Shown: piece after piece, positions 47,338 to 55,905 of the stretch
How the letters are laid out: the number at the start of each line of letters is the position of its first letter
How positions within the stretch are numbered: the first letter of the stretch is position 1
Origin: Paludibacterium purpuratum
Lineage (GTDB): Bacteria > Pseudomonadota > Gammaproteobacteria > Burkholderiales > Chromobacteriaceae
NCBI RefSeq assembly: GCF_004363805.1
Contig: NZ_SNZP01000016.1
Span: forward strand, 1-64,000
Reading direction: 5' to 3'
DNA: 64,000 bases
Notes under the pieces: model-generated
Databases searched by the model: none
The model's input: the letters and a program-made list of their open reading frames with translations, nothing else
Told to the model about the DNA's origin: nothing
Made by a program: the position numbers and the translations under genes

Positions 47338-48186
47338 TTGGCAGCCAAAAACATGCGAGCGGAAGCGCCGCCGGTCGTCCTGACGCTGGCTGGCTCCGAT
47401 CCCAGCGGTGGCGCTGGTATTCAAGCCGACATTCTGACGCTCGCCAGCTTGGGATGCCATCCCTTGTCGGTGATCACTGCACTGACCGTACAGGATAGCG
47501 CCGGCGTACACGATCTGATGGTCATCGATGCCGACTGGGTCAACGACCAGGCGCGACTATTGATGGAAGACATGCCCGTCGCCGCCTTTAAGGTCGGTCT
47601 GATCGGCAGCGTCGAGAACGTGGCGGTCATTGCCCAATTGGCGGCCGATTATCCGGACATCCCGCTGATTCTCGATCCGGTATTGGCCAGCGGAGGCGGC
47701 GATGCCTTCGCCGATGAAGACCTGATCGGCGCAATGCGCGACATCCTGCTACCCCATGTAACCGTTTTGACGCCCAACAGCATCGAGGCACGCCGATTGG
47801 GCAGCAATGATCCGGACGAAGAAGACGACCTGACGCTCGACGAAAGCGCATCGCGCCTACTGTCGCTTGGCGCGGAATATGTATTGCTTACCGGTACCCA
47901 CGAAAATACAACTGAAGTCATCAATACCCTATATTCCACCGACGGCACCGCACGTGCGCAACACTGGGAACGGCTGCCTGGCAGTTATCACGGTTCAGGT
48001 TGCACGCTGGCTTCCGCCTTGGCCGCCATACTCGCATGCGGCAGCCCGATGCTGGAAGCTGTCGATGACGCGCAGGAATATACCTACCAGACATTACTGA
48101 ATGCCTATCGCCCCGGCATGGGACAACATATCCCTGACAGAATGTTCTGGGCTCGCGAAACGGAAGAAAATGAACAGGCGCCATAA
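47338..48186 (+). CDS. thiD: hydroxymethylpyrimidine/phosphomethylpyrimidine kinase
   Basis: A 282-residue ribokinase-fold enzyme that phosphorylates the HMP moiety of thiamine to its diphosphate. It begins VVLTLAGSDPSGGAGIQAD, the pyrimidine-binding signature. VKVGLIGS-like KVGLIGSVENV, LDPVLASGGGD and the anion hole SYHGSGCTLASALAAIL (about 213-228) hold the catalytic Cys/Asp region. The start is a TTG with a strong GGAGG seven bases upstream. The end overlaps thiE by 17 bases. The HMP it uses is made by ThiC at 56.8 kb, outside this operon. Confidence 0.92.
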   Translation: MAAKNMRAEAPPVVLTLAGSDPSGGAGIQADILTLASLGCHPLSVITALTVQDSAGVHDLMVIDADWVNDQARLLMEDMPVAAFKVGLIGSVENVAVIAQLAADYPDIPLILDPVLASGGGDAFADEDLIGAMRDILLPHVTVLTPNSIEARRLGSNDPDEEDDLTLDESASRLLSLGAEYVLLTGTHENTTEVINTLYSTDGTARAQHWERLPGSYHGSGCTLASALAAILACGSPMLEAVDDAQEYTYQTLLNAYRPGMGQHIPDRMFWARETEENEQAP

Positions 48187-48796
48187 AATTAAGGGCTTGT
48201 ACGCCATTACTCAAAATATTGTCGATGACAACCATCTAGAGCAAGTGCGTCGTGTCCTTGCCGGCGGCGCAAGCGTGCTGCAGTACCGCAGCAAGTCGCC
48301 GGACAATGCATTGAAATACCGCCAAGGCAAGCTATTGCATGCACTGTGCCGCGAGTACGATGTCCTGTTCATCGTCAATGACGACCTCGATTTAGCCATC
48401 AAATTGAAAGCCGACGGCGTTCATCTTGGTCGGGAAGATATGACCGTTCGCCAAGCACGCGTCGCACTCGGTTCACGTGCCGTCATCGGCGCATCCTGTT
48501 ACGACAGCCTGGATATCGCGCGCCAAGCCAAACAGGATGGCGCGGACTACCTTGCCTTCGGCGCCGTCTATCCGTCCAGCACCAAACCCCATGCCGTCCT
48601 GGCTCCACTATCGCTATTCACCAGGGCTCGTAGCGAGTTCGAGTTACCGTTGGTCGCCATCGGCGGCATCAACGCTGCCAATGCTCAAGCCGTCGTCGAT
48701 GCCGGCGCGGATGCCTTGGCGATGATCCAGGGCGTGTTCGCTAGTCCCGATCCGTATCAAGCGGCTCTGGACATTGCTCGATTATTCGTGGATTGA
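48170..48796 (+). CDS. thiE: thiamine-phosphate synthase
   Basis: A 208-residue TIM-barrel enzyme that joins HMP diphosphate and thiazole phosphate to give thiamine phosphate. KGLYAITQNIVDD starts strand 1. LQYRSKSPD holds the Lys/Arg phosphate contacts, FIVNDDLDLAIKLKADGVHLGREDM the Mg and pyrimidine site, and GASCYDS and LVAIGGINAANA the thiazole phosphate site. It starts inside the thiD end with GGAAG upstream, so the two are coupled. Its last 15 bases overlap the convergent waaA end. Confidence 0.93.
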   Translation: MNRRHKIKGLYAITQNIVDDNHLEQVRRVLAGGASVLQYRSKSPDNALKYRQGKLLHALCREYDVLFIVNDDLDLAIKLKADGVHLGREDMTVRQARVALGSRAVIGASCYDSLDIARQAKQDGADYLAFGAVYPSSTKPHAVLAPLSLFTRARSEFELPLVAIGGINAANAQAVVDAGADALAMIQGVFASPDPYQAALDIARLFVD

Positions 48797-50041
48797 AAGC
48801 CGCGACGCGATCAGTTCGACAATACGCTGGCTTGCGCCTCGATGCGCTTTGCTAAATGCCAAGCCAGCCTGTCCCATGGCCACACGGCGGGGCGCATCGA
48901 CCAATAATTGATTGATTAAATCAACTAATCGGTCGGAATCGCTTACCTGACAAGCGGCACCACATTCAAAAGCGATTTGACTTGCTTCAGCGAAGTTGAA
49001 GCAGGAAGGACCGATCAACACCGGCCGACCGATGCTGGCGGGCTCGATCAGATTTTGCCCACCCAGCGGCATCAGGCTACCGCCAATAAATACCAGGTCG
49101 GCGGCATGGTAGTAAGCGAACATCTCGCCCATGCTATCGCCCAACCATACCTGGGTCTCCGGCAGTACTGGCTGCTGATCGCTACGGCGCTGCAGCGTGA
49201 ATCCGTTGGCCAACGCCAACTGAGCCACTTCGTCGAAGCGCTCGGGATGTCGCGGTACGATCACCAGCAGCGCTTGCGGCCGATGAGCGCGCCAAGCCTG
49301 CAGAATCAACGCTTCTTCACCATCACGCGTACTGGCGCACACGACAATGGGTCGATCGCCCAAGCGCTGTTTGAACTCGGCGCCAAGCAATGCCTGCGCC
49401 GGCGGAGGCGTGAAATCATACTTGGTATTACCGCAGACCTGTGGATCGCTCGCCCCAAGTGCAGCCAAACGCTCTGCGTCGTCCTTCGACTGCGCCGCCA
49501 CGGCCGTGAGCTGGCGCAGGGCAGGGCGGATCAGCGCGGCAAAGCGCCGATAACCACGATATGACTTTTCCGATAGTCTGGCATTGGCCAAAAACAACGG
49601 GATGGATTGCTCATGCGCCGCAGCAATCAGATTGGGCCACAGCTCGGTTTCCATCAGCACGCCAAAACGGGGTCGATACGCTTGCAGAAATGCGTGTACC
49701 CCCTGTGGATAATCGTAGGGAAGATAGCGAATCTCCGCCTGTTCGCCATACAGCGCTTCGGCACAGGCACGTCCAGTCGGCGTCATCTGCGTGATTAATA
49801 GCGGTACGCCAGGCCATTGTTGCTGCAGCGCCTGGATCAATGGCATCGCGGCACGCGTTTCACCGACAGAAACCGCATGGACCCAGATAGCTCCCTGATG
49901 CTTAGCATTCAATGCACGGCCAAAACGTTCGTCCCAATATTCCAGATAAGCGGGCGTTTTTTTACCGCGCCGACGCAGATAACGACGTACCAGCGGCGTC
50001 GCCAGGCGCCAGAGGAGAGAATAGAGCGCACGCCAAATCAC
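48782..50041 (-). CDS. waaA: 3-deoxy-D-manno-octulosonic acid (Kdo) transferase
   Basis: A 419-residue GT30 enzyme that attaches Kdo to lipid A on the cytosolic face of the inner membrane. An N-terminal membrane anchor (MIWRALYSLLWRLATPLVRRY) precedes the Rossmann N-domain with IWVHAVSVGETRAA (about 51-64; includes the catalytic Glu) and YGEQAEIRYLPYDYP. The CMP-Kdo domain has LIVPRHPERFDEV, DSMGEMFAYYHAADLVFIGGSL and GGQNLIEPASIGRPVLIGP. Its ATG overlaps the waaC stop by four bases. Number of Kdo residues transferred cannot be told. Confidence 0.93.
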   Translation of the reverse strand: MIWRALYSLLWRLATPLVRRYLRRRGKKTPAYLEYWDERFGRALNAKHQGAIWVHAVSVGETRAAMPLIQALQQQWPGVPLLITQMTPTGRACAEALYGEQAEIRYLPYDYPQGVHAFLQAYRPRFGVLMETELWPNLIAAAHEQSIPLFLANARLSEKSYRGYRRFAALIRPALRQLTAVAAQSKDDAERLAALGASDPQVCGNTKYDFTPPPAQALLGAEFKQRLGDRPIVVCASTRDGEEALILQAWRAHRPQALLVIVPRHPERFDEVAQLALANGFTLQRRSDQQPVLPETQVWLGDSMGEMFAYYHAADLVFIGGSLMPLGGQNLIEPASIGRPVLIGPSCFNFAEASQIAFECGAACQVSDSDRLVDLINQLLVDAPRRVAMGQAGLAFSKAHRGASQRIVELIASRLSIHE

Positions 50042-51003
50042 TGTTGGAACCCCTGACGCGAACTCAGTGCGCTTAAAACCTCATCGATCGACGGCCGCTG
50101 ACCGACACCGCCGATATTCACCGCATACGGCGTTTCGCACACCCCTGTCCGCTTAGGGTCGGTATCGGTATAAATCGCCACGAGCGGCACATCCAGGGCA
50201 TTGGCCAGGTGACTCAAACCGGTATCCACACCCACCACGGCAGCGGCATGACCCAGTACGCCCGCGGCTTCGGTCAAGGTCATGCGCGGTGCCACCATGG
50301 CACCCGCTTGTACCTGTGCCAACCGTTCCGCACGCTGACGTTCGTGCTCGTTGCCCCATGGATAGATGGCGGTCAAGCCGTAATCGGCATTCAGACGCCT
50401 AGCCAGTTCAATCCAGTACGATTCAGGCCATTCCTTCGACGCGCGACTGGTTGCGTGTAGCAACATTACGTAGCTGCCGGCCGGCAGCCATTCGGCACGC
50501 TCGCCAGGTCTGATGCCGAATTGCGCGTCGCCAGCGACCGCATAGCCGAATGCCCTGGCAAAAAGCAAGCGGTTACGAGCCACGGCGGCTTGCTGCCAAT
50601 CGATGCGATAGGTCTTGTTATACAACAGGCTGGCCACTGGCTCGCGAATACTGCGCCAGTCGAAGCCTGCCACCGGGCCACCGGCAAGCCGTGCCGGAAT
50701 GGCGCTTTTCAACAAGCCTTGCGAGTCGATCACCATGTCCCAGTGCATCATGCGCAACTGCTGTTTCAGCTGACGGATTTCACGCCAGGTTGACGGCGAC
50801 AGGATACGCCCGCGCCAACGGCGCCAAGCCAGTGGGATGACCTGGTTGACGGCCGGGTGCAGCCTGGCGATGTCGGCGAAGTTTTCTTCTGCAAGCCAGC
50901 TGATATTCAGATTTGGGTAGTGCTTGACCAATTCGGTGATGGCGGGCCAAGTATGGATCAGATCCCCCATCGACGACGTCCGCACAATCAAGACATTCAT
51001 CAT
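50038..51003 (-). CDS. waaC: lipopolysaccharide heptosyltransferase I
   Basis: A 321-residue GT9 enzyme that adds the first L-glycero-D-manno-heptose to Kdo of the LPS inner core. It begins NVLIVRTSSMGDLIHTWPAI with the catalytic Asp. The middle DSQGLLKSA and GPVAGFDWRSIREPVASLLYNK follow, and the ADP-heptose domain has LLHATSRASKEWP, YPWGNEHERQRAE and GVDTGLSHLANALDVPLVAIY. Two ATGs (51003, 51000) are adjacent with no clear ribosome-binding site; I use the outer one. It is coupled to waaA. Upstream is the DnaA-box region. Confidence 0.92.
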   Translation of the reverse strand: MMNVLIVRTSSMGDLIHTWPAITELVKHYPNLNISWLAEENFADIARLHPAVNQVIPLAWRRWRGRILSPSTWREIRQLKQQLRMMHWDMVIDSQGLLKSAIPARLAGGPVAGFDWRSIREPVASLLYNKTYRIDWQQAAVARNRLLFARAFGYAVAGDAQFGIRPGERAEWLPAGSYVMLLHATSRASKEWPESYWIELARRLNADYGLTAIYPWGNEHERQRAERLAQVQAGAMVAPRMTLTEAAGVLGHAAAVVGVDTGLSHLANALDVPLVAIYTDTDPKRTGVCETPYAVNIGGVGQRPSIDEVLSALSSRQGFQQ

Positions 51004-51027
51004 GGGCGGCATTGTATACGGCCGAGT

Positions 51028-51041
51028 CGTGGTTAACCACG
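51028..51041. repeat. 14-bp perfect palindrome upstream of waaC
   Basis: CGTGGTTAACCACG stands 25 bases before the waaC start and could be an operator or part of the adjacent DnaA-box region. Confidence 0.4.
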
Positions 51042-51061
51042 TTGTTTTCCTTCTGGCGGAA

Positions 51062-51448
51062 TGTGCATAAGCATGCCTTTTCAGTCATGCCAAAACTTAT
51101 CCACAAGCTGTCCATAGGAAGCAGAGTTATCCACCAACCGTACCATGAACAAGGTAATTGATTGATCTAGCATAGAAATAACTAGTTACCCACAGCAAAC
51201 AGTCACCTTCTTCTTATTCATCTATTTTAAAAAGGGCATAATAGTTAACAGATAGCGGCCAAACGAGCCATGTGCCAATCGTACACAGCCACATGCCAAC
51301 AACTGTCTACTAGCTTGTGCATAAGCGGGAAGCTGTGCACTAACCTAGAATTATCCACAAGCCATTCGCAATGAAATCATAGGGTAGAACACAGGAAAGC
51401 GATAAAAATAACCTATTGAAATAAAAATAAAATAACTGGTTATCCACA
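51062..51448. other. oriC: DnaA-box cluster in AT-rich intergenic region: candidate replication origin or DnaA-titration site
   Basis: The 500-base gap between divergent waaC and the GT2 gene is much more AT-rich than its surroundings and has no ORF. Perfect DnaA boxes TTATCCACA are at 51097-51105, 51351-51359 and 51440-51448, all on the plus strand. Near-matches TTATCCACC (51127-51135) and TTACCCACA (51186-51194) share that orientation. TTATGCACA occurs on the minus strand at 51062-51070 and 51316-51324. AT-rich tracts at about 51211-51260 and 51401-51440 could be unwinding elements. A further perfect box (51800-51808) lies inside the next gene. dnaA, dnaN and gyrB are not in the window, so origin function is inferred. 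Confidence 0.55.
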
Positions 51449-51503
51449 GCTCATTGGCATCTTCTACCAGTATCATCAAATATAAAAAAGGCAACTAGAT
51501 ACA

Positions 51504-52262
51504 ATGCAATGTTCTTTCAGCGTGGTCGTGATTACCTACAATGCCGCTGCTCAGCTAGATCAGTGTTTGCAAAGTTGTGCGTTTGCCGATGAAATTGTCG
51601 TCGTCGATTCCGGAAGTACCGATGCCACCGTACAGATCGCCGAAGGACATGGGGCACGCGTGATACAACAGACATGGCTTGGATTCGGGCCACAAAAGCA
51701 ATTTGCCGTCGAACAGGCGAAACACGACTGGGTGTTATGTCTAGATGCGGATGAATGGCTGTCGATAGAATTAACTAAAAATATCAAAGAGATACTTAGT
51801 TATCCACAGTTCGATAGCTATCACTTTCCTCGCTGCAACAAGTTCATGGGGCGCTTTTTACGGCATGGCGAGGGGTATCCGGATTTAAGCCTGAGATTGT
51901 TCGATCGTCGCAAGAACCGTTGGTCGGACGATGTGGTACATGAATATGTGAAGTGCGGCACAGCACCTGGTCGTCTGCAGGGCGATCTGATGCACGAATC
52001 GGGTGAGGATATCGCGCTGTACCTGACCAAGCAAAACCGCTATACCAGTCTGCAGGCCAGACAGATGTATGAGAAAGGAAAGCGCGTTTCCGTGGCCAAG
52101 ATGCTGGTCAGCCCATTGATCAGGTTCATCAAGTTTTACTTGATTCGCCAAGGATGGCGCGACGGTTTGCCTGGATTGGTTCATATTTCCATTGGCTGTA
52201 TGAATTCTTTTATAAAGTATGCGAAACTGCGGGAGTTTTATCGTTTGGAGCAAGCGTCATGA
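51504..52262 (+). CDS. waaE: GT2-family glycosyltransferase (WaaE/KdtX-like, LPS core)
   Basis: A 252-residue family 2 glycosyltransferase. SVVVITYNAAAQLDQCL starts the nucleotide-sugar domain, DEIVVVDSGSTDAT follows, and CLDADEWLS (about 79-87) is the metal-binding DxD region. WSDDVVHEYVKC is typical of the WaaE/KdtX group, which adds beta-glucose to heptose I in Klebsiella LPS. A C-terminal hydrophobic patch (FIKFYLIRQGWRDGLPGLVHI) probably touches the membrane. The position next to waaC and waaA fits a core role. The symbol is used for the group, and the sugar is not proven. It overlaps the epimerase gene by four bases. Confidence 0.8.
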   Translation: MQCSFSVVVITYNAAAQLDQCLQSCAFADEIVVVDSGSTDATVQIAEGHGARVIQQTWLGFGPQKQFAVEQAKHDWVLCLDADEWLSIELTKNIKEILSYPQFDSYHFPRCNKFMGRFLRHGEGYPDLSLRLFDRRKNRWSDDVVHEYVKCGTAPGRLQGDLMHESGEDIALYLTKQNRYTSLQARQMYEKGKRVSVAKMLVSPLIRFIKFYLIRQGWRDGLPGLVHISIGCMNSFIKYAKLREFYRLEQAS

Positions 52263-53227
52263 GGGTGTTGGTAACCGGGGCGGCGGGATTCATTGGACGC
52301 GCGGTGTGCGAAAAGCTGTTGGACATAGGGCAACATGCCGTATTGGCTGTGGATAACCTGAATGACTACTACTCCGTCGATCTGAAGCACGCACGATTGG
52401 CCACTTTGCAGGGCCGCGAGGGGTTCGAATTCCATCAGTTGGACATCGCCGATGCCGCGGCATTGGATAAGCTGTTTAAAACTCAGCCTGTCGACTACGT
52501 CATTCATCTGGCTGCCCAAGCCGGAGTGCGATATTCGCTGAAGAATCCCCATGCCTATGCACAGAGCAACCTGCTCGGCATGACCAATTTATTGGATGTT
52601 TGCCACCGCTATTCGATTAAGCATCTGTTGTTCGCCAGCTCGAGCAGCGTATACGGTAAGAACAGCAAGGTTCCGTTCGCCGAAGACGATCGTACCGACG
52701 AACCGGTTAGCTTTTATGCCGCCACCAAGAAAGCCGGCGAAGTCATGGCGTACAGCTATGCGCACTTGTATGGGCTGCCGACCACCGTGCTGCGTTTCTT
52801 CACGGTCTACGGGCCGTGGGGACGTCCGGATATGGCGCCTTGGATGTTTACCGAATCAATCATTCAAGGCAAGGGAATTAAAGTATTCAATAATGGCGAT
52901 TTGCAGCGTGATTTTACCTTCATCGACGATATCGTCGAAGGTGTGCTGAATGTCATGCCGCGTGTACCGACCGGATCGGTACCCTATGCCCTGTTCAACA
53001 TCGGCAACAACAACCCTGTCAAGCTGATGGATTTTATTCGCTGTGTCGAGGCTGCCTGCGGCAAGGAAGCGATCAAGACCTATCTACCGATGCAGGATGG
53101 CGATGTGCCGATTACTTATGCGGATACCACGCGTCTGCACGAACTGACGGGCTTCGCACCATCGACGCCGTTAAGCGAGGGAATTCAGCGTTTTGTCGAT
53201 TGGTACCGTGGATTTTACTGCGTATAA
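52259..53227 (+). CDS. UDP-glucuronate 4-epimerase-like SDR enzyme
   Basis: A 322-residue extended short-chain dehydrogenase/epimerase. The NAD motif GAAGFIG is at 7-13, the catalytic Ser region is in FASSSSVYG (about 118-126), and the YxxxK pair lies in FYAATKKAGE (about 143-152). VLRFFTVYGPWGRPDMA and NIGNNNPVKLMDFI match the UDP-glucuronate/galacturonate epimerase group (LpsL/CapI). The product would supply galacturonate for LPS core or capsule. The ATG overlaps the waaE stop (ATGA), so the enzyme is co-made with a core glycosyltransferase. The precise sugar remains inferred. Confidence 0.82.
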   Translation: MRVLVTGAAGFIGRAVCEKLLDIGQHAVLAVDNLNDYYSVDLKHARLATLQGREGFEFHQLDIADAAALDKLFKTQPVDYVIHLAAQAGVRYSLKNPHAYAQSNLLGMTNLLDVCHRYSIKHLLFASSSSVYGKNSKVPFAEDDRTDEPVSFYAATKKAGEVMAYSYAHLYGLPTTVLRFFTVYGPWGRPDMAPWMFTESIIQGKGIKVFNNGDLQRDFTFIDDIVEGVLNVMPRVPTGSVPYALFNIGNNNPVKLMDFIRCVEAACGKEAIKTYLPMQDGDVPITYADTTRLHELTGFAPSTPLSEGIQRFVDWYRGFYCV

Positions 53228-53356
53228 CGATATGCCGATTGCCGGGGCGTAATCGGCGTCAGACGGTGTTGAGCCGTTTTTTGATACCCTGGCCTTGGCA
53301 ACATTGAAATCGTTGAATACAGCGCCGTGGTGGATGGGGATTTCACTTTCACGACA

Positions 53357-53392
53357 TAAAAAAACCGCCGTTTTCGCACGGCGGTTTTTTTA
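53357..53392. terminator. bidirectional terminator after the epimerase gene
   Basis: AAAAAACCGCCG and CGGCGGTTTTTT pair around an eight-base loop, with A- and T-runs at either end, between convergent genes. It just touches the stop codon of the CorC-like gene. Confidence 0.88.
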
Positions 53393-54709
53393 GTTATCCT
53401 GACAAGCCGGATCGGGTGGTACGGGATGTCGGGTGACCATGATCTTGTCGACGCGCGTCTTATCCATGTCGACCACTTCAAAAGCGAAATCCATGCATTC
53501 GATGCGATCGGCGACCTGTGGTACGCGCCCAAGCTGGTACATCATAATGCCGCCGAGCGTATGGATGTTGCCGGTTTCTTCGCCAGGCAGCAGTTCGTCG
53601 TGATCGATATCGAAGAATTCCTTGAAGTCGTCCAGCGTCACAGCCCCATCCATCAGCCAGCTATTTTCGTCGCGTTGGACGATGCTGTCGTCTTCCTGAT
53701 CCGTGGCCGGTAGATCGCCGACGATGGCTTCCAGCACATCGTTCATGGTCACCAGGCCTTCCAGTTCGCCGTATTCGTCGACGACCAGCGCGATGTGCGT
53801 GCGGGCCATCTTGAATTGTTCCAGCAGTTGCATCAACGAAACCGATGCCGGTACGTACAGCGGAGGCGTCAGGTCTGCCGGAAAATCGATTGGGCCGCCG
53901 CCGAGCAATTGGTCTAGCATGCGCTTGGATTCCAAAATGCCGACGATATGTTCCATGCCATTTTTGCAGACCGGGAAACGGGAATACGGACTTTCCTGTA
54001 GCAACGCAAAATTATCCGGTTGCGGGTCTGCCAGATCGACCGAGACGATATCTTTGCGTGGTGTCATGATCGATACCACCTTGCGATCGTCCAGGCGGAA
54101 GATGTTTTCCACCAGTTCCTGTTCGGCGCGGTCGAAAACGCCTTCGTCCGCTCCCTGTTCCATCAAAACGCGGATCTCTTCTTCGGTAATCGACGGTTCG
54201 CTGCTCTTCTTGACGCCGATGAGACGCAATAAGCCATCGGTACTTGCGCTCAGTACACGTACCAACGGTGCGGTCAATTGAGATAGCACACGCATTGGCC
54301 GCGCCAAGGCGCGGGCAACCAGTTCGGGGTTGTGCATGGCCAACCGTTTTGGAACCAGTTCTCCCAACAGCAAAGACAGCGCCGTGACGAAAAAGATGAC
54401 TATCGCATCGGCCAAAGGTTTGCTGAAAGGCGCCAATAGGGGATAAGGCTGTAACCAGCCATGTACGTCGCTGGCGATAGAGGCCTCGGCATACACGCCG
54501 GAAGTAATGCTGATGAAGGTGATGCCGATCTGAATCGTCGACAGGAAACGGGTGGGGTCTTCAACCAGGGCGAGGGCCGATTGCGCTCCCTTATCTCCTT
54601 CTTCTGCCCATTGCTGCAAACGTACTTTACGAGAAGAAATCAACGCCAGTTCAGACATGGCAAAAATGGCATTGAATAAGATGAGCAACAGCAATATCAG
54701 AATGTCCAC
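53390..54709 (-). CDS. CNNM/CorC-type membrane protein (DUF21, CBS pair, CorC_HlyC)
   Basis: A 439-residue protein with a DUF21 (CNNM) membrane domain over about 1-190 (begins LILLLLILFNAIFAMSELALIS). Two CBS domains follow from about 215 to 340 (VVSIMTPRKDIVSVD, ARTHIALVVDEYGELEGLVT), and a C-terminal CorC_HlyC FAD-like domain ends it (about 355-430). Relatives include CorB and YtfL; roles in magnesium efflux or magnesium/cobalt balance, and in pH or polyamine tolerance, have been proposed. The 'hemolysin' name sometimes used is historical. It is the last gene of the minus-strand series running from pcm. Confidence 0.87.
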   Translation of the reverse strand: MDILILLLLILFNAIFAMSELALISSRKVRLQQWAEEGDKGAQSALALVEDPTRFLSTIQIGITFISITSGVYAEASIASDVHGWLQPYPLLAPFSKPLADAIVIFFVTALSLLLGELVPKRLAMHNPELVARALARPMRVLSQLTAPLVRVLSASTDGLLRLIGVKKSSEPSITEEEIRVLMEQGADEGVFDRAEQELVENIFRLDDRKVVSIMTPRKDIVSVDLADPQPDNFALLQESPYSRFPVCKNGMEHIVGILESKRMLDQLLGGGPIDFPADLTPPLYVPASVSLMQLLEQFKMARTHIALVVDEYGELEGLVTMNDVLEAIVGDLPATDQEDDSIVQRDENSWLMDGAVTLDDFKEFFDIDHDELLPGEETGNIHTLGGIMMYQLGRVPQVADRIECMDFAFEVVDMDKTRVDKIMVTRHPVPPDPACQDN

Positions 54710-54780
54710 GGCCCTTGGGTATTTTGTTCAGGAAGCCCTAGGATAGGGCATGGGCGTTTCCGATGGAAGTAATAGATCGC

Positions 54781-54804
54781 ACAGGGTGAAAATATCCACC
54801 CTGT
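54781..54804 (-). terminator. hairpin downstream of ung
   Basis: ACAGGGTG and CACCCTGT pair around eight bases, six bases after the ung stop. No U-run is obvious, so it is a weak call. Confidence 0.4.
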
Positions 54805-54809
54805 CCGGT

Positions 54810-55520
54810 TTATACCAAGGAATCCAAATTCCATTGCAAAGGTGCGGCGCCATGCTGTCGCAACCAATCGTTGGCTTTGGAAAAATGTCCGCATTGCATG
54901 AACCCGCGGCTGGCTGACAACGGGGAGGGGTGTACAGCCTCCAGTACCAGGTGTCGTCGTTGGTCGATCTTGTCCGCATTGCTACGCGCCCAATTACCCC
55001 AAAGCATGAAAACGCAGCCGGGGTTCTGAGCATTGACAGTATTGATCAGCGCATTGCTGACAGTCTGCCAACCCAATCGGCCATGGCTGCCGGCCTTGTC
55101 GGCTTCAACCGTCATCACACTATTGAGCAATAACACGCCTTGCTTTGCCCAAGGGGTTAAATCGCCATGCGCCGGCAGTGTGAAACCGGTATCGCGTGCC
55201 AACTCTTTATAGATATTGCGTAGCGAGGGCGGGATGCGCACGCTGTCGGGAACGGAAAACGATAAGCCCATGGCTTCACCGGTGCCGTGGTAGGGATCCT
55301 GACCAAGAATCACAACGCGAACCTGTTCGGGCGCACAGAATTCTAGTGCACGAAAAATTGCCTGGCGGGGAGGGTATATCTCGGTGCCGCATGATTGTAA
55401 TTCGCTCAACTGGCGATCGAGCTCTAGCAATGCCGCGCGGACGTTTTCTTGATTCAGAGTCGGTAGCCAGCCGGGATGGACGGACTGCAGGGCATCGGCG
55501 AGAAACGAGTATGAGGACAT
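54810..55520 (-). CDS. ung: uracil-DNA glycosylase
   Basis: A 236-residue family 1 UDG that removes uracil from DNA and starts base-excision repair. The water-activating loop GQDPYHGTGEAMGLSFSV (about 66-83) holds the catalytic Asp. LLLNSVMTVEADKAGSH carries the uracil-binding Asn, and HPSPLSASRGF (about 190-200) is the minor-groove intercalation loop with the catalytic His. The ATG at 55520 (MSSYSFLADAL) fits the family; a 275-residue frame starting farther up has no homologous N-terminus. It is preceded by a terminator-like hairpin, so it has its own promoter. Confidence 0.94.
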   Translation of the reverse strand: MSSYSFLADALQSVHPGWLPTLNQENVRAALLELDRQLSELQSCGTEIYPPRQAIFRALEFCAPEQVRVVILGQDPYHGTGEAMGLSFSVPDSVRIPPSLRNIYKELARDTGFTLPAHGDLTPWAKQGVLLLNSVMTVEADKAGSHGRLGWQTVSNALINTVNAQNPGCVFMLWGNWARSNADKIDQRRHLVLEAVHPSPLSASRGFMQCGHFSKANDWLRQHGAAPLQWNLDSLV

Positions 55521-55543
55521 GAAGTGGTATCGGTGAAATGACG

Positions 55544-55570
55544 TGAAAATCCCCTGCCGGTAGGCAGGGG
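55544..55570 (-). terminator. terminator after the pcm-rhodanese pair
   Basis: CCCCTGCC and GGCAGGGG pair around a four-base loop and on the minus strand are followed by ATTTT. It lies 12 bases after the rhodanese stop. Confidence 0.7.
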
Positions 55571-55581
55571 AACGATCGCAA

Positions 55582-55905
55582 TCAATAACGCGGTAGAGAG
55601 GGATCGACTGTGGCCGACCAGGCATCGATCCCGCCATTCAGACTGACGACCTTATCGAAGCCTGCTTGACGCAGGAAATGGCAGACTTGCAGACTCCGCA
55701 CGCCATGATGGCAGATAGCGACAATAAGCTGGTCGTCCGGTAATTCGTTGTGGCGTATCGGGATCAAGTTCATCGGCAGATGCACTGACCCTTCAATATG
55801 CACAATGTTCCATTCCCATGCTTCGCGGACATCCAGCAATAGCGGCGCGGTGGCGGGGTCGGCAAGGAGCGCGGACAGTTCGCGTGTGGAGATTTCCGGG
55901 TTCAT
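55582..55905 (-). CDS. single-domain rhodanese-like sulfurtransferase
   Basis: A 107-residue single rhodanese domain. LLLDVREAWEWNIVHIEGSVHLP is the conserved front half and CHHGVRSLQVC (about 65-75) is the active-site loop with the persulfide Cys65. FDKVVSLNGGIDAWS ends the fold. Such proteins carry sulfane sulfur in the cytosol for thiamine, molybdopterin or tRNA modification, or for cyanide detoxification; the partner is unknown. The ATG overlaps the pcm stop by one base (TGATG). thiC begins 0.9 kb away but is transcribed in the other direction. Confidence 0.88.
   Translation of the reverse strand: MNPEISTRELSALLADPATAPLLLDVREAWEWNIVHIEGSVHLPMNLIPIRHNELPDDQLIVAICHHGVRSLQVCHFLRQAGFDKVVSLNGGIDAWSATVDPSLPRY

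Noticed and set aside
50000-53000. Strand-composition switch as support for an origin at 51 kb
   Set aside because: I counted G and C in a few 60-base lines on either side. The bias seemed to follow gene strand and region without a clean flip, so I do not use it; a whole-chromosome skew is needed.
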